Of a stretch of DNA of 64,000 nucleotides, positions 21,094 to 32,214 are shown in pieces. This stretch comes from Stutzerimonas frequens (lineage in GTDB: Bacteria; Pseudomonadota; Gammaproteobacteria; Pseudomonadales; Pseudomonadaceae). The translations under genes were made by a program, and so were the position numbers. Each line of letters starts with the position of its first letter. The first letter of the stretch is position 1. The stretch covers positions 1 to 64,000 of the forward strand of contig NZ_JAMOHM010000018.1 of assembly GCF_024448335.1 (NCBI RefSeq), written 5' to 3'. Under the pieces are notes generated by a model. That model did not search any database. It saw nothing but the letters and a program-made list of their open reading frames with translations, and was not told the DNA's origin.

Positions 21094-22176
21094 TCAGTCG
21101 CCCAGTGCGGCCAGCTGGTCGGCCTGGTACTCCTGCAACAGCGGCTCGATGACCTGCTCCACTGCGCCGCCGATCACTTCGTTGAGCGAATACAGCGTCA
21201 GGTTGACCCGATGATCGGTGACCCGGCCCTGGGGAAAATTGTAGGTGCGGATGCGCTCGGAGCGATCACCGGAACCGACCAGCAGCTTGCGCGTCTCGGA
21301 AATTTCCTTGTGTGCTGCGGCATCCTGGCGGTCCTGCAGCTTGGCCGCCAACCAGGCCATGGCCTTGGCGCGGTTCTTGTGCTGCGAACGCTCTTCCTGG
21401 CACTCGACGACGATACCGGTCGGCAGGTGGGTGATGCGAATCGCCGAATCGGTCTTGTTGACATGCTGGCCGCCGGCACCGGAAGAACGATAGGTGTCGA
21501 TACGCAACTCGGCAGGATTGATCTCCACCGCCGCCTGCTCGTCCGGCTCCGGCAGTACCGCCACGGTGCACGCCGAGGTATGGATGCGCCCCTGGGACTC
21601 GGTCTCCGGCACACGCTGCACACGATGCGCACCGGATTCGAACTTGAGCTTGGCGTAGACGTTGTCGCCCTCGACGCGGGAGATCACTTCCTTGTAACCG
21701 CCGTGCTCGCCCTCGCTCTCGGAGAGGATCTCGACGCGCCAGCCCTGCTTCTCGGCGTAGCGTGAATACATGCGGAACAGGTCGCCGGCGAAGATCGCTG
21801 CCTCGTCGCCGCCGGTGCCGGCACGGATCTCGAGGAACACGTTGCGGCCATCGTTGGGGTCCTTGGGCAGCAGCATGCGTTGCAGGCTGGCTTCGAGTGT
21901 CTCGAGCTGCGCCTTGGCCTCGGCGACTTCCTCCTCGGCCATCTCGCGCATGTCGGGATCGCTGTCCTTGAGCAGCGCCTGCGCGCCCTCGAGATCCTGC
22001 TGCACCTTGCACAGCTGACGGTAGGCGACGATCACCGGCTCGACCTCGGCGTATTCGCGCGAATAGGCGCGGAAACGGTTCTGGTCGCTGATGACTTCGG
22101 CATCGCCGAGCAGTGCGGTGAGCTCTTCGAAACGGTCCTGCAGGATGTCCAGCTTGTTCAGCAGCGAAGCTTTCAT
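21094..22176 (-). CDS. prfA: Peptide chain release factor 1
   Basis: A 360-residue RF1 that reads UAA and UAG stop codons. The GGQ peptidyl-hydrolysis motif ([17 protein letters not shown]) is present, with an RF1-type stop-codon-recognition region upstream of it. Its start overlaps the hemA stop (ATGA), implying translational coupling. Confidence 0.97.
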   Translation of the reverse strand: MKASLLNKLDILQDRFEELTALLGDAEVISDQNRFRAYSREYAEVEPVIVAYRQLCKVQQDLEGAQALLKDSDPDMREMAEEEVAEAKAQLETLEASLQRMLLPKDPNDGRNVFLEIRAGTGGDEAAIFAGDLFRMYSRYAEKQGWRVEILSESEGEHGGYKEVISRVEGDNVYAKLKFESGAHRVQRVPETESQGRIHTSACTVAVLPEPDEQAAVEINPAELRIDTYRSSGAGGQHVNKTDSAIRITHLPTGIVVECQEERSQHKNRAKAMAWLAAKLQDRQDAAAHKEISETRKLLVGSGDRSERIRTYNFPQGRVTDHRVNLTLYSLNEVIGGAVEQVIEPLLQEYQADQLAALGD

Positions 22177-23441
22177 GTCTTTTCCGTGCCCTCGTGCAGG
22201 GCGAAGAGTTCCTGGGCCATGCTCAGCGCCTCGACGCGGCCCTCGGCAGAGAGTTTTTTCAGCTGCACACTGGGGGCATGCAGCAGCTTGTTGGTCAGCC
22301 CACGGGCGAGCTGGGCGAGGACGTCCTCTGCGCTGGCGCCATTGGCCAGCAGACGCTGGGCCTTGCTCAGTTCGTCGTCGCGAATCCGCTCGGCATGCTG
22401 GCGGTAGGCCTTGAGCACATCCACTGCGGCCAGCTCGCGCAGGCGCTGCATGAAATCCTCGGTACCGGCGGCGACCAGCTCCTCGGCGGCCTGGGCAGCG
22501 CCCTGGCGACTCTTGAGGTTCTCCGCGACCACTTCGTGCAGGTCGTCGACGGTGTAGAGATAGACATCGTCCAGCTCGCCGACCTGCGGCTCGATGTCCC
22601 GCGGCACGGCGATGTCGACCATAAACATCGGCTTGTGCTTGCGCCGCTTCAGCGCCTGCTCTACCGCGCCCTTGCCGAGGATCGGCAGCTGACTGGCGGT
22701 GGAGCTGATGACGATGTCGCTGTTGTGCAGCTCTTCCGGGATGTCGGCGAGCAGGATTGCCTGCGCCCCCAGTTCCGCCGCCAGCGCACTGGCGCGCTCG
22801 AGCGTACGGTTGGCGACGACGATTTTCTTCACGCCCTGCTCGTGCAGGTGACGCGCCACCAAAGTGATGGTTTCGCCAGCGCCGATCAGCAGCGCCTGGC
22901 TGCGCTGCAGATTGCTGAAGATCTGCCGCGCCAGGCTGACCGCGGCGAAGGCCACCGACACCGGGTTCTCGCCGATGGCGGTGTCGGTCCGCACGGTCTT
23001 GGCCGTGCTGAAGGTGGCCTGGAACAGCCGCCCGAGCAGCGGGCCGACGCTGCCAGCCTCGCGCGCGACGGCGTAGGCCGACTTCATTTGTCCAAGGATC
23101 TGCGGCTCGCCCAGCACCAGCGAATCGAGCCCGGAGGCGACACGCATCATATGACGCACGGCCTGGTCGTCGACGTGCACATAGGCGCAGGCCTTGAGCT
23201 CGTCGAGGCTGAGGCGGTGATAGTTGGCCAGCCAGGCCAGCACGGCATCGGCTTCGACCTGATCCTGCTGCAGGTACAGTTCACTGCGATTGCAGGTCGA
23301 GAGAATCGCCGCCTCACGCGTTGGCGTGACGCGACACAGCTGGCGCAGGGCCTCGACCATCTGATCCGGCGTGAAGGCTACGCGCTCGCGGACGTCCACC
23401 GAAGCGGTCTTGTGATTGATACCAAGCGCGAGGAAAGCCAT
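22173..23441 (-). CDS. hemA: Glutamyl-tRNA reductase
   Basis: A 422-residue enzyme for the first committed step of C5-pathway tetrapyrrole synthesis. The catalytic cysteine is in [11 protein letters not shown] and the NADPH-binding region is [17 protein letters not shown]. The start at [13 protein letters not shown] matches the family; upstream in-frame ATG is not needed. First gene of a five-gene minus-strand operon, divergent from the TPR lipoprotein gene. Confidence 0.96.
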   Translation of the reverse strand: MAFLALGINHKTASVDVRERVAFTPDQMVEALRQLCRVTPTREAAILSTCNRSELYLQQDQVEADAVLAWLANYHRLSLDELKACAYVHVDDQAVRHMMRVASGLDSLVLGEPQILGQMKSAYAVAREAGSVGPLLGRLFQATFSTAKTVRTDTAIGENPVSVAFAAVSLARQIFSNLQRSQALLIGAGETITLVARHLHEQGVKKIVVANRTLERASALAAELGAQAILLADIPEELHNSDIVISSTASQLPILGKGAVEQALKRRKHKPMFMVDIAVPRDIEPQVGELDDVYLYTVDDLHEVVAENLKSRQGAAQAAEELVAAGTEDFMQRLRELAAVDVLKAYRQHAERIRDDELSKAQRLLANGASAEDVLAQLARGLTNKLLHAPSVQLKKLSAEGRVEALSMAQELFALHEGTEKT

Positions 23442-23627
23442 GCAGAACCGCTGATTGGAAAACGGAGCGCGCAATTCTCCTACTTCGTCTGATGGAGAAC
23501 AACCATTGCCCTTGATTGTCCGATTCGATGGCCATGCCCGTCACCTGGCACCATTCTGGCGGCCATGGGCTTGCCCGGCGGCTTGTGTCATCATGCCGCG
23601 ACCGCACACCAGCCGTACATTTCCCCT

Positions 23628-25355
23628 ATGAATAGACTTGCCGCATTCGCCGCCCTGCTGTTACTCGGCGGCTGTCAGACCTTCCTGCAGCAGGCGCCGG
23701 AAAGCGCCCCGCCGGTCGAGGATGCAGCGCCATCGAGTGCGCCAGTCGCCGAGCCGGCGCAGGGCTCGTTCAGCCGCGAATCGCTCTATGCACTGCTGGT
23801 CGCGGAACTGGCAGGACAGCGAAATCGGTTCGACATCGCCCTGGGCAACTATGTACAGCAGGCGCATGCGACCCAGGATGCCGGTGTCGCCGAGCGCGGC
23901 TTTCGCATCGCCGAATACCTCGGCGCCGACCAGGCCGCACTGGATACGGCACTGATCTGGGCACGCAATGCGCCGGAGAATCTCGACGCCCAGCGCGCTG
24001 CCGCCGTGCAGCTCGCCCGTGCCGGGCGCTACGAAGAATCGCTGGAGTTCATGGAGAAAGTTCTGCAGGGCCAGGGCGACACGCATTTCGACTTCCTCGC
24101 GCTGTCTGCTTCAGAAACCGACCCCGATACCCGCGCCGGCCTGCTGCAGAGCTTCGACAAGCTGCTGGCCAAGCACCCGGACAACCCGCAGCTGTCCTTC
24201 GGCAAAGCCGTTCTGCTACAGCAGGACGATCGCAGCGAGGAAGCCCTCGCACTGCTGCAGAAGCAGCCTGCCAAGCAACGTCAGATCCCCTCCATCCTCC
24301 TGGAAGCGCGCCTGCTGCATAGCCTGCAGCGCGGCGATGAAGCCGTGCCGCTGCTGGAGAAGAGCCTGCGTCAGCACCCCGAAGACAAGCGCCTGCGCCT
24401 GACCCACGCGCGCCTGCTGGTCGAACAGGATCGCCTGGAAGAAGCCATGGGCGAGTTCGCGACGCTGGTTCAGCAACACCCTACCGATGACGACCTGCGT
24501 TTCTCCATGGCGCTGGTCTGCATGGAAGCGCAGGCCTGGCGTGAAGCGACCGTCTATCTCGAGGAGTTGATCGAGCGCGGCAGCCATATCGACGCGGCTT
24601 ACTTCAACCTCGGCCGCGCCTATCAGGCGATGGACAAGAACGCCAAGGCGCTGGAGGCACTGGCCCAGGTCGGCCCCGGCAATGAGTATCTGCCGGCGAA
24701 GCTGCTGCAGAGCCAACTGCTGTTCTCCGGCAACCGCGACGATGACGCCTCCAGGGTGCTTGCCGAGGCCCGACAGCAGCAGCCGGACTATGCGATTCAG
24801 CTGTACCTCATCGAGATCGAAGCCCTCTCCGAGCACGACCGCACCGAGCAGGCCTGGACGCTGGCCGAACAGGCGCTCGAGGAGTTTCCCGACGATCTCA
24901 ACCTGCTGTACACCCGCGCCATGCTCGCCGAGAAACGCGGCGACCTGGGCCAGCTGGAACGCGATCTGCGCTTCATCATCGAACGCGAACCGGATAACGC
25001 CATGGCGCTCAATGCCCTTGGCTACACCCTCACCGACCGCACCGATCGCCATCAGGAAGCACTGCAGCTGATCGAACAGGCCTACCAGCTCAACCCCGAT
25101 GACCCGGCGATTCTCGACAGCCTCGGCTGGGTCAACTTCCGCCTGGGCAATCTCAGCGAGGCCGAGGCGCTGCTGCGCAAGGCCCTGCAGCGCTTCCCCG
25201 ACCACGAGGTGGCGGCGCACCTGGGCGAGGTACTCTGGGCCAAGGGTGAACGCAGCGAGGCCCGCGCGGTCTGGTCGAAGGCACTCAAACTACAACCGGA
25301 CAGCCAGATCCTGCGCGAAACGCTCAAGCGGCTGACCGGCTCGGAGAAGCCCTGA
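23628..25355 (+). CDS. TPR-repeat lipoprotein
   Basis: About 575 residues. Lipoprotein signal MNRLAAFAALLLLGGCQ with lipobox LGGC, then many tetratricopeptide repeats (for example NLGRAYQAMDKNAKALEALA and SLGWVNFRLGNLSEAEALLRKAL). It is probably an envelope scaffold protein; its partners are unknown. It is followed after three bases by lolB, as in P. aeruginosa. The start is chosen at the ATG opening the lipoprotein signal. Confidence 0.85.
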   Translation: MNRLAAFAALLLLGGCQTFLQQAPESAPPVEDAAPSSAPVAEPAQGSFSRESLYALLVAELAGQRNRFDIALGNYVQQAHATQDAGVAERGFRIAEYLGADQAALDTALIWARNAPENLDAQRAAAVQLARAGRYEESLEFMEKVLQGQGDTHFDFLALSASETDPDTRAGLLQSFDKLLAKHPDNPQLSFGKAVLLQQDDRSEEALALLQKQPAKQRQIPSILLEARLLHSLQRGDEAVPLLEKSLRQHPEDKRLRLTHARLLVEQDRLEEAMGEFATLVQQHPTDDDLRFSMALVCMEAQAWREATVYLEELIERGSHIDAAYFNLGRAYQAMDKNAKALEALAQVGPGNEYLPAKLLQSQLLFSGNRDDDASRVLAEARQQQPDYAIQLYLIEIEALSEHDRTEQAWTLAEQALEEFPDDLNLLYTRAMLAEKRGDLGQLERDLRFIIEREPDNAMALNALGYTLTDRTDRHQEALQLIEQAYQLNPDDPAILDSLGWVNFRLGNLSEAEALLRKALQRFPDHEVAAHLGEVLWAKGERSEARAVWSKALKLQPDSQILRETLKRLTGSEKP

Positions 25356-25358
25356 CCC

Positions 25359-25979
25359 ATGTCCCTACTGCAAAAACTCGCCGCCCCCTGCCTGGCCCTG
25401 CTGCTCGCTGGTTGTGCCGGCATGGGCCCGCGCGAATCGGTCGAAGGCCCCGGCAACGCGGCGGCCTGGAAGGAGCACCGCAGCCAGATCGAGACCCTCG
25501 ACGGCTGGCAGATCAGCGGCAAGATCGGCATCCGCGCGCCGCAGGAATCCGGCAGCGGCACGCTGTTCTGGCTGCAACGCCAGGACTACTTCGATATCCG
25601 CCTGTCCGGCCCGCTTGGCCGCGGCGCCACCCGTCTGACCGGCCGACCGGATGCCGTGTCACTGGAAGTGGCCGGCCAGGGCCGCTTCGAGGCGGACTCC
25701 CCGGAAGCGCTGGTCGAGGCCCAGCTCGGCTGGCAACTGCCGGTATCGCACCTGCTCTGGTGGGTACGCGGCCTACCCGCGCCGGACAGCCGCAGCCGCC
25801 TGAGTCTGGACAGCGACAGCCGGCTGGCGCGTCTGGAGCAGGACGGCTGGCAGGTTAACTACCTGGCCTACGCCGAGCACAACGGCTTCACCCTGCCCGA
25901 GCGCATCCGCCTGGAAGGGCACGACCTGCAGATCACCCTGGTGGTCAAGGACTGGCAACCGCGCCAGCTGGGCCGCTGA
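25359..25979 (+). CDS. lolB: Outer-membrane lipoprotein receptor LolB
   Basis: A 206-residue lipoprotein (signal [21 protein letters not shown], lipobox LAGC) that accepts lipoproteins from LolA and inserts them in the outer membrane. The [12 protein letters not shown] and [11 protein letters not shown] segments are family-typical. Its stop abuts the ispE start. Confidence 0.92.
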   Translation: MSLLQKLAAPCLALLLAGCAGMGPRESVEGPGNAAAWKEHRSQIETLDGWQISGKIGIRAPQESGSGTLFWLQRQDYFDIRLSGPLGRGATRLTGRPDAVSLEVAGQGRFEADSPEALVEAQLGWQLPVSHLLWWVRGLPAPDSRSRLSLDSDSRLARLEQDGWQVNYLAYAEHNGFTLPERIRLEGHDLQITLVVKDWQPRQLGR

Positions 25980-26840
25980 ATGCAGATGCTGACCCTGCCG
26001 GCACCGGCCAAACTCAACCTGATGCTGCACATCACCGGGCGTCGTGCCGATGGCTATCACGAGTTGCAGACCCTGTTCCAGTTCCTCGACTACGGTGACG
26101 AGCTCAGCTTCCGCTTGCGGGAGGATGGGCAGATCCGCCTGTTGACCGAATTGCCGGGCGTCGATCACGACAGCAACCTGATCGTTCGCGCCGCACGCCT
26201 GCTGCAACGAGAAAGCGGCTGCACCCTGGGGGCCGACATCCAGCTGACCAAGCGCCTGCCCATGGGCGGCGGGATCGGTGGCGGCAGCTCGGATGCCGCC
26301 ACCAGCCTGCTCGGCCTCGACCATCTGTGGAATACCGGGCTTGGCGAGGACCGCCTGGCCGAGCTGGGCCTGAGTCTGGGGGCCGATGTACCGGTGTTCG
26401 TTCGCGGTCGCGCGGCCTTCGCCGAGGGGGTCGGCGAGCGCCTGCAACCGGTCGATCTGGCCGAACCCTGGTTCCTCGTCATAGCGCCGCAAGTCTCTGT
26501 TAGTACAGCGGAAATATTTGCCGACCCGGAGTTGACACGTAATACCCCGGCCATTACAGTTCGCAGCCTTCTTGCAGGGGGCGGTCATAACGACTGTCAG
26601 CCGGTGGTCGAGAAGCGTTATCCGGAAGTTCGTAACGCTTTGAGCTTGTTGAACAAATTCGTTCAGGCAAGGATGACCGGCACTGGAGCTTGTGTGTTTG
26701 GGAGCTTCCCAAACGAGGGCGAGGCTGATAAAGTCCGCCGCCAACTTCCAGCCACTTTGCCGAGTTTCGTGGCCCGCGGTCGTAACGTCTCGATGTTGCA
26801 CCGAAGCCTGGAACAGATGGCACAGGAAGCGAGTGCGTAG
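25980..26840 (+). CDS. ispE: 4-diphosphocytidyl-2-C-methyl-D-erythritol kinase
   Basis: A 286-residue GHMP kinase of the MEP isoprenoid pathway. The GHMP ATP loop [18 protein letters not shown] is present, with the N-terminal [22 protein letters not shown] typical of IspE (shown in part). It directly follows lolB; tRNA-Gln genes follow. Confidence 0.95.
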   Translation: MQMLTLPAPAKLNLMLHITGRRADGYHELQTLFQFLDYGDELSFRLREDGQIRLLTELPGVDHDSNLIVRAARLLQRESGCTLGADIQLTKRLPMGGGIGGGSSDAATSLLGLDHLWNTGLGEDRLAELGLSLGADVPVFVRGRAAFAEGVGERLQPVDLAEPWFLVIAPQVSVSTAEIFADPELTRNTPAITVRSLLAGGGHNDCQPVVEKRYPEVRNALSLLNKFVQARMTGTGACVFGSFPNEGEADKVRRQLPATLPSFVARGRNVSMLHRSLEQMAQEASA

Positions 26841-26859
26841 CACAAGGGTTGTACGATAC

Positions 26860-26934
26860 AGGGGCGTCGCCAAGCGGTAAGGCACCAGGTTTTGATCCTG
26901 GCATGCGTTGGTTCGAATCCAGCCGCCCCTGCCA
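26860..26934 (+). tRNA. tRNA-Gln (anticodon TTG), copy 1
   Basis: A 75-base cloverleaf: acceptor AGGGGCG pairs with CGCCCCT, anticodon loop TTTTGAT flanked by CCAGG/CCTGG, T arm with GGTTCGAATCC, encoded CCA end. Anticodon TTG reads CAA glutamine codons. Confidence 0.98.
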
Positions 26935-26981
26935 TAACCTCCCAAGGTTCGTACGATCAGCGCACTAGAAGTTGACCCTAC

Positions 26982-27056
26982 AGGGGCGTCGCCAAGCGGT
27001 AAGGCACCAGGTTTTGATCCTGGCATGCGTTGGTTCGAATCCAGCCGCCCCTGCCA
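26982..27056 (+). tRNA. tRNA-Gln (anticodon TTG), copy 2
   Basis: Identical in sequence to the copy at 26860-26934 and separated from it by 47 bases, including the encoded CCA. A tandem duplication upstream of prs is normal in pseudomonads. Confidence 0.98.
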
Positions 27057-27134
27057 TACACTTGAAGCTGTTCAAGAGCTCGCCTTTTGAACAGCTTTTT
27101 ATTCATCGGACCCACCCTCAGGCAGGTACTGCGC

Positions 27135-28076
27135 GTGTCCAAGATGATGGTCTTCACGGGGAACGCCAACCCCGATCTGGCCCGGCGTGTCGTACGTCAG
27201 CTGCATATCCCCCTCGGTGACGCCTATGTCGGGAAATTCTCCGACGGTGAAATCAGTGTCGAGATCAACGAGAACGTTCGCGGCAAGGACGTCTTCCTGA
27301 TCCAGCCGACCTGCGCACCGACCAACGATAACCTGATGGAGCTGGTGGTGCTGGCCGATGCCTTCCGCCGCTCCTCGGCTTCGCGCATCACCGCCGTGAT
27401 CCCCTACTTCGGCTATGCCCGCCAGGACCGCCGTCCGCGCTCGGCCCGTGTGCCGATCAGCGCCAAGGTCGTGGCCGACATGCTCGACGTCGTCGGCGTC
27501 AACCGCGTCCTGACCGTCGACCTGCACGCCGATCAGATCCAGGGCTTCTTCGACATGCCGGTAGACAACATCTACGGCTCGCCGGTCCTGGTCGACGACA
27601 TCCAGGCCCAGCGCTTCGAGAACCTGATGATCGTCTCCCCCGACATCGGTGGTGTGGTCCGCGCCCGTGCCGTGGCCAAATCCCTCGGCGTCGACCTGGC
27701 GATCATCGACAAGCGTCGGCCGAAAGCCAACCAGTCCGAAGTGATGCACATCATCGGTGATATCGAAGGCCGTACCTGCATCCTCGTCGATGACATGGTC
27801 GATACCGCCGGCACCCTCTGCCATGCAGCCAAGGCGCTGAAGGACCATGGCGCTGCTAAGGTCTACGCCTACTGCACGCACCCGATCCTGTCCGGTCGCG
27901 CCATCGAGAACATCGAAGGCTCCGTGCTCGACGAGCTGGTGGTGACCAACACCATCCCGCTGTCGGCCGCCGCTCAGTCGTGCACCCGAATTCGCCAGCT
28001 GGACATCGCGCCAGTGGTGGCTGAAGCGGTACGCCGCATCAGCAATGCCGAATCGATCAGCGCGATGTTCCGCTAA
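27135..28076 (+). CDS. prs: Ribose-phosphate pyrophosphokinase (PRPP synthetase)
   Basis: A 313-residue enzyme making PRPP from ribose 5-phosphate and ATP, which supplies hpt, upp and many other pathways. [20 protein letters not shown], the [12 protein letters not shown] segment and the PRPP loop [14 protein letters not shown] are present. I choose the GTG at 27135 ([15 protein letters not shown]) because homologues start there; an ATG 16 codons upstream is less likely. Confidence 0.95.
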   Translation: MSKMMVFTGNANPDLARRVVRQLHIPLGDAYVGKFSDGEISVEINENVRGKDVFLIQPTCAPTNDNLMELVVLADAFRRSSASRITAVIPYFGYARQDRRPRSARVPISAKVVADMLDVVGVNRVLTVDLHADQIQGFFDMPVDNIYGSPVLVDDIQAQRFENLMIVSPDIGGVVRARAVAKSLGVDLAIIDKRRPKANQSEVMHIIGDIEGRTCILVDDMVDTAGTLCHAAKALKDHGAAKVYAYCTHPILSGRAIENIEGSVLDELVVTNTIPLSAAAQSCTRIRQLDIAPVVAEAVRRISNAESISAMFR

Positions 28077-28110
28077 GCGCAAGCTGCGGAAATCGAACTG
28101 AACGTAATGT

Positions 28111-28134
28111 GCCCCGCCTCGCGCGGGGCTTTTT
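28111..28134 (+). terminator. Rho-independent terminator of prs
   Basis: GCCCCGC pairs with GCGGGGC around CTCGC, then TTTTT. Located 35 bases after the prs stop. Confidence 0.92.
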
Positions 28135-28195
28135 GCCCAACAGCCCGAGCGCTGGTCGCAAGCGCGACGGGTAATGTTGTTACTGGAGAAACGAA

Positions 28196-28813
28196 ATGAC
28201 CGATTTCACCCTGAATGCCCAAGTGCGTTCCGACCTGGGGAAAGGTGCGAGCCGCCGCCTGCGTCGTAACGCTGCCCTGGTTCCGGCCGTCATCTATGGT
28301 GGCGACAAGGCCCCGCAGTCCATCAGCATCCTGGCCAAAGATCTGGCCAAGCTGCTGGAAAACGAAGCCTCCTTCAGCCACGTGCTGAGCCTGAACGTCG
28401 ACGGCCAGAACGAATCCGTTCTGATCAAGGCGCTGCAGCGTCATCCGGCCAAGAGCTTCGTTCTGCACGCCGACTTCGTTCGCGTCGTTGCCGGCCACAA
28501 GCTGACCGCTACCGTACCCCTGCACTTCATCAACCAGGAAACCTCGGTTGGCGTGAAGCAGCAAGGTGGCGAAATCCTGCACAACCTGAACGAAGTCGAA
28601 GTTTCCTGCCTGCCGCAAGACCTGCCGGAATTCATCGAAGTCGACATGGCCAACGTCGAAGTCGGCCAGGTTCTGCACATGACCGACATCAAGCTGCCGA
28701 AAGGCGTTGAGCTGGTTTCCCTGGCCCACGGCAGCGACCTGCCGGTTGCCAACGTTCACGCCCCGCGCGTGAGCAAGGAAGACGCTCCGAAAGAAGAAGG
28801 CGCTGCCGAGTAA
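28196..28813 (+). CDS. rplY: 50S ribosomal protein L25, general stress type (Ctc)
   Basis: A 205-residue long-form L25/Ctc. Residues 1-95 form the 5S rRNA-binding L25 domain and residues 100-190 the C-terminal TL5-like domain. A GGAGAAACGA ribosome site precedes the ATG. Followed by pth and ychF as in other pseudomonads. Confidence 0.95.
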   Translation: MTDFTLNAQVRSDLGKGASRRLRRNAALVPAVIYGGDKAPQSISILAKDLAKLLENEASFSHVLSLNVDGQNESVLIKALQRHPAKSFVLHADFVRVVAGHKLTATVPLHFINQETSVGVKQQGGEILHNLNEVEVSCLPQDLPEFIEVDMANVEVGQVLHMTDIKLPKGVELVSLAHGSDLPVANVHAPRVSKEDAPKEEGAAE

Positions 28814-28846
28814 TCCACTCGTCTAGCCGAAGAAGGGGCCCCCGTC

Positions 28847-29431
28847 GTGACTGCCGTAAAACTGATCGTCGGCCTGGGAAATCCAGGCCCTGAATACGAC
28901 CAGACCCGGCATAACGCGGGGGCCCTTTTCGTTGAGCGTCTGGCGGCCCGCGAGGGCGTCTCGCTCAGCAACGATCGCAAGTACTTCGGCCTGGTCGGCA
29001 AGTTCAGCCATCAGGGTGAAGACATCCGCCTGCTCATCCCCACCACCTACATGAACCGCAGCGGTCAGGCGGTGGCGGCACTGGCCGGCTTTTTCCGAAT
29101 TCCTCCCGAGTCCATCCTGGTCGCCCACGATGAACTCGACATGCCCCCCGGCGTCGCCAAGCTCAAGCAGGGCGGCGGTCATGGCGGGCACAACGGGCTG
29201 CGCGACATCATCGCCAAGCTCGGCAACCAGAACAGCTTTCATCGCCTGCGCCTGGGTATCGGCCATCCGGGCCACGCCAGCCTGGTCAGTGGCTATGTAC
29301 TGGGGCGGGCGCCGCAGGCCGAACGCGAGAAGCTCGATGCCAGCATCGACTTCGCACTGGATGTCGTGCCGGAAATCCTGGCCGGCGACTGGACCCGCGC
29401 GATGCAGCGCCTGCACAGCCAGAAGGCCTGA
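28847..29431 (+). CDS. pth: Peptidyl-tRNA hydrolase
   Basis: A 194-residue enzyme that frees tRNA from stalled peptidyl-tRNA. Conserved [12 protein letters not shown], the catalytic His in TRHNAG, TYMNRSG and the HDELD segment are present. GTG start, 33 bases after rplY. Confidence 0.96.
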   Translation: MTAVKLIVGLGNPGPEYDQTRHNAGALFVERLAAREGVSLSNDRKYFGLVGKFSHQGEDIRLLIPTTYMNRSGQAVAALAGFFRIPPESILVAHDELDMPPGVAKLKQGGGHGGHNGLRDIIAKLGNQNSFHRLRLGIGHPGHASLVSGYVLGRAPQAEREKLDASIDFALDVVPEILAGDWTRAMQRLHSQKA

Positions 29432-29455
29432 ACCTAACTCCGAGGCAAGATCACC

Positions 29456-30556
29456 ATGGGATTCAACTGCGGCATCGTCGGTCTGCCCAACGTCGGCAAG
29501 TCCACCCTGTTCAACGCCCTGACCAAATCCGGCATCGCGGCGGAGAACTTCCCCTTCTGCACCATCGAGCCGAACAGCGGCATCGTGCCGATGCCCGATC
29601 CGCGTCTCGACGCGCTGGCGGCCATCGTCAAGCCGGAGCGGGTGATTCCGACCACCATGGAGTTCGTCGACATCGCCGGCCTGGTCGCCGGCGCCTCGAA
29701 GGGTGAAGGCCTGGGCAACAAGTTCCTCGCCAATATCCGCGAGACCGATGCCATCGCCCATGTGGTGCGCTGCTTCGAGGACGAGAACGTCATCCACGTC
29801 GCCAACAGCGTCGATCCCAAGCGTGACATCGAGATCATCGACCTCGAGCTGATCATGGCCGACCTCGACAGCTGCGAGAAGCAGCTGCAGCGCGTCGCCC
29901 GTACCGCCAAGGGCGGCGACAAGGAAGCGGTGGCGCAGAAGGCGCTGCTGGAGAAGCTGATCCCACACCTCACCGAAGGCAAGCCGGCGCGCAGCCTGCT
30001 GAAGAACTTCAGCGACGAAGAGAAGCGCCTGGCCAAGACCTTCCACCTGCTGACCACCAAGCCGGTGATGTACATCGCCAACGTCGCCGAGGATGGCTTC
30101 GAGAACAACCCGCACCTGGACGTGGTCAACTCCATCGCCGAGGAAGAAGGCGCCATCGTCGTGCCGGTGTGCAACAAGATCGAGGCCGAGATAGCCGAAC
30201 TGGACGATCTGGAAGAGATGCAGATGTTCCTCGAGACCATGGGCATGGACGAGCCGGGCCTCAACCGCGTGATCCGCGCCGGCTACCAGCTGCTCAACCT
30301 GCAGACCTACTTCACCGCCGGGGTGAAGGAAGTCCGGGCCTGGACGGTCAGGATCGGCGCCACCGCTCCGCAGGCCGCCGCCGTGATCCACACCGACTTC
30401 GAGAAAGGCTTTATCCGCGCCGAAGTCATCGCCTATGACGACTTCATCCAGTACAAGGGCGAAGCCGGCGCCAAGGAAGCGGGCAAGTGGCGCCTGGAAG
30501 GCAAGGAATACATCGTCAAGGACGGCGACGTGATGCACTTTCGCTTCAACGTCTGA
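29456..30556 (+). CDS. ychF: Redox-regulated ATPase YchF (Obg family)
   Basis: A 366-residue P-loop protein with G1 motif GLPNVGKST, the NxxE-type base specificity that favours ATP, and a C-terminal TGS domain. It binds ribosomes and is implicated in stress responses. Last core gene before the accessory region; a strong terminator follows. Confidence 0.96.
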   Translation: MGFNCGIVGLPNVGKSTLFNALTKSGIAAENFPFCTIEPNSGIVPMPDPRLDALAAIVKPERVIPTTMEFVDIAGLVAGASKGEGLGNKFLANIRETDAIAHVVRCFEDENVIHVANSVDPKRDIEIIDLELIMADLDSCEKQLQRVARTAKGGDKEAVAQKALLEKLIPHLTEGKPARSLLKNFSDEEKRLAKTFHLLTTKPVMYIANVAEDGFENNPHLDVVNSIAEEEGAIVVPVCNKIEAEIAELDDLEEMQMFLETMGMDEPGLNRVIRAGYQLLNLQTYFTAGVKEVRAWTVRIGATAPQAAAVIHTDFEKGFIRAEVIAYDDFIQYKGEAGAKEAGKWRLEGKEYIVKDGDVMHFRFNV

Positions 30557-30593
30557 ACAGAAACTTAGATCCTCTCGGATCTTAATGGACACT

Positions 30594-30628
30594 AAACCCC
30601 TTGAGGAATGCCGCCTCAAGGGGTTTTT
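30594..30628 (+). terminator. Rho-independent terminator of ychF
   Basis: AAACCCCTTGAGG pairs with CCTCAAGGGGTTT around AATGCCG and runs into TTTTT. It marks the end of the recognisable core genome; the integrase promoter region starts just after it. Confidence 0.95.
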
Positions 30629-30674
30629 CTTATCCAGCAGCGTCCATCAAACCTCTATGCGATCTACTGAACAA

Positions 30675-30727
30675 CCGGGTACGCTACCGGGTACAGCGAA
30701 AACGTACCCACCCCATTAACCGGGTAC
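30675..30727. repeat. CCGGGTAC repeats in the integrase leader
   Basis: CCGGGTAC occurs in direct orientation at 30675-30682, 30687-30694 and 30720-30727, with an inverted GTACCC at 30704-30709. They lie between the ychF terminator and the integrase start, so they could be arm-type integrase sites or operators of an excisionase-type regulator. This role is inferred from position. Confidence 0.7.
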
Positions 30728-30745
30728 AGCTAGAAAGGAGCAGTC

Positions 30746-32014
30746 ATGCCGCTTACTGACACTGCGTGCCGTACCGCAAAGCCGAAGGAAAAGCCCTACA
30801 AAATGACTGACGGAAATGGGCTCTACCTTGAGGTGAAGCCCAACGGGGTCAAGGCATGGCGCTATAGATTCGAGCTAAGCGACGCTGGTGCCAAGAAAGA
30901 AAGCGTGTTCGCCATCGGGGATTACGTGATCGCTCCAAAGGGCGAAACGCCTGAGCAGACGGAGGACCGCCGCAAAGGGCGTCGATTTACTCTTTCGGAA
31001 GCCAGAGAAGAGCGCATCAAAGCACGCTCACTGGTCGTACAAGGCATCAATCCAGCCCATCACCGCCAGCAAGAGCGAGTCAAACGCGACTACGAAAAGG
31101 CCATCACCTTTGAAGCGGTCGCGAAAGAGTGGTTGGCTCTGAAGGATTGGGAGGACATCACAAAATCCAGGCGACTCAGAATGCTGGAGCGAGTTGTCTT
31201 TCCAAAGATCGGCAGCCAGCCGATCAAGGCCATCACCCCCGCCCACATTCTTGAGGTGCTCAAAGGAGCAGCCCAGGACAATGGGCCGTCCGTTGCCGCT
31301 GAGGCAAAGCGAACCATGACTGGCGTGTTCGAATTGGCGATCTCGACGCTGCGCGCCACCAGCGACCCTGTGCATCCGGTTCGCAAAGCGCTCCCAGCCA
31401 ACAAGACGCAGCACAAGCGCCCACTATCCACAGATGAAATTGGCCAGCTACTGCACGATGTCGAATCCCACGGCGGGCGCCACGAAACGCTCTGCGCGTT
31501 CCGCCTTATGTGGCTGACTCTGTGCCGCCCAAGCGAAGCAGTAGAAGCTCAATGGTCGGAATTCGACCTAGAAAAGGCGCTTTGGAAAATCCCTGCCGAG
31601 CGGATGAAAAAGCGCAAGGAGCATACGAATCCCCTGCCCCAGCAAGCGGTAGAAATGCTGCGAGGCCTTCATGCCATTACCGGAAAATACACCCATGTCT
31701 TTCCGCACCGAGACGTACGTACTCGGCCAATGGTTTCCGCATCATTTCGCCAGATGCTTAACGTCTTGGGCTGGGCCGGCAAGTACAGCCCGCATGCCAC
31801 GCGCACGACAGGCAGTACCCGACTGAATGAAATGGGCTTCTCAGCTGACTGGATCGAAAGGCAGCTCGCCCACATCGAACCCAATGCAGTTCGCCGCACC
31901 TACAACCATGCTGAGTACCTAAGTGATCGGGCAGAAATGATGCAGAAATGGGCTGACATGCTGGATGCATGGAAGAAGGCAGCACTAGCTACATCGAATG
32001 CTGCCGCTCAATAA
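30746..32014 (+). CDS. P4-type tyrosine integrase
   Basis: A 422-residue site-specific recombinase. The N-terminal domain (MPLTDTACRTAKPKEKPYKMTDGNG in part) is the arm-binding DUF4102 fold, followed by a core-binding domain and a catalytic domain with LCRPSEAV (Arg), HATRTTGSTRL (His, Arg) and the nucleophile Tyr in RRTYNHAEYL. Such enzymes integrate genomic islands, usually at tRNA 3' ends. No tRNA is adjacent here; the nearest gene is ychF. GGAGCAGTC ribosome site before the ATG. Confidence 0.93.
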   Translation: MPLTDTACRTAKPKEKPYKMTDGNGLYLEVKPNGVKAWRYRFELSDAGAKKESVFAIGDYVIAPKGETPEQTEDRRKGRRFTLSEAREERIKARSLVVQGINPAHHRQQERVKRDYEKAITFEAVAKEWLALKDWEDITKSRRLRMLERVVFPKIGSQPIKAITPAHILEVLKGAAQDNGPSVAAEAKRTMTGVFELAISTLRATSDPVHPVRKALPANKTQHKRPLSTDEIGQLLHDVESHGGRHETLCAFRLMWLTLCRPSEAVEAQWSEFDLEKALWKIPAERMKKRKEHTNPLPQQAVEMLRGLHAITGKYTHVFPHRDVRTRPMVSASFRQMLNVLGWAGKYSPHATRTTGSTRLNEMGFSADWIERQLAHIEPNAVRRTYNHAEYLSDRAEMMQKWADMLDAWKKAALATSNAAAQ

Positions 32015-32214
32015 TGACAGACGGAACAAGTACGTTTTAGACGACTGCTTCCGGCCAATAGCAGACCCTCGTGGCTGTCTCCTTCCAGCTCACGGAACGA
32101 GCGAACAGGTCTGCGTCTTTTAACGGTGATGTATGATCGGCTGAAAGGGCGGATGAGCACTGGCCTGAATTTCGTGCTGGACGGCACGGTATTATTTGGA
32201 TGTTTGGAGTCTCC

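Noticed and set aside
28823-30619. A 598-codon minus-strand open frame opposite pth and ychF
   Set aside because: It spans two well-supported genes and an intergenic gap on the other strand and has no family resemblance; shadow frame.
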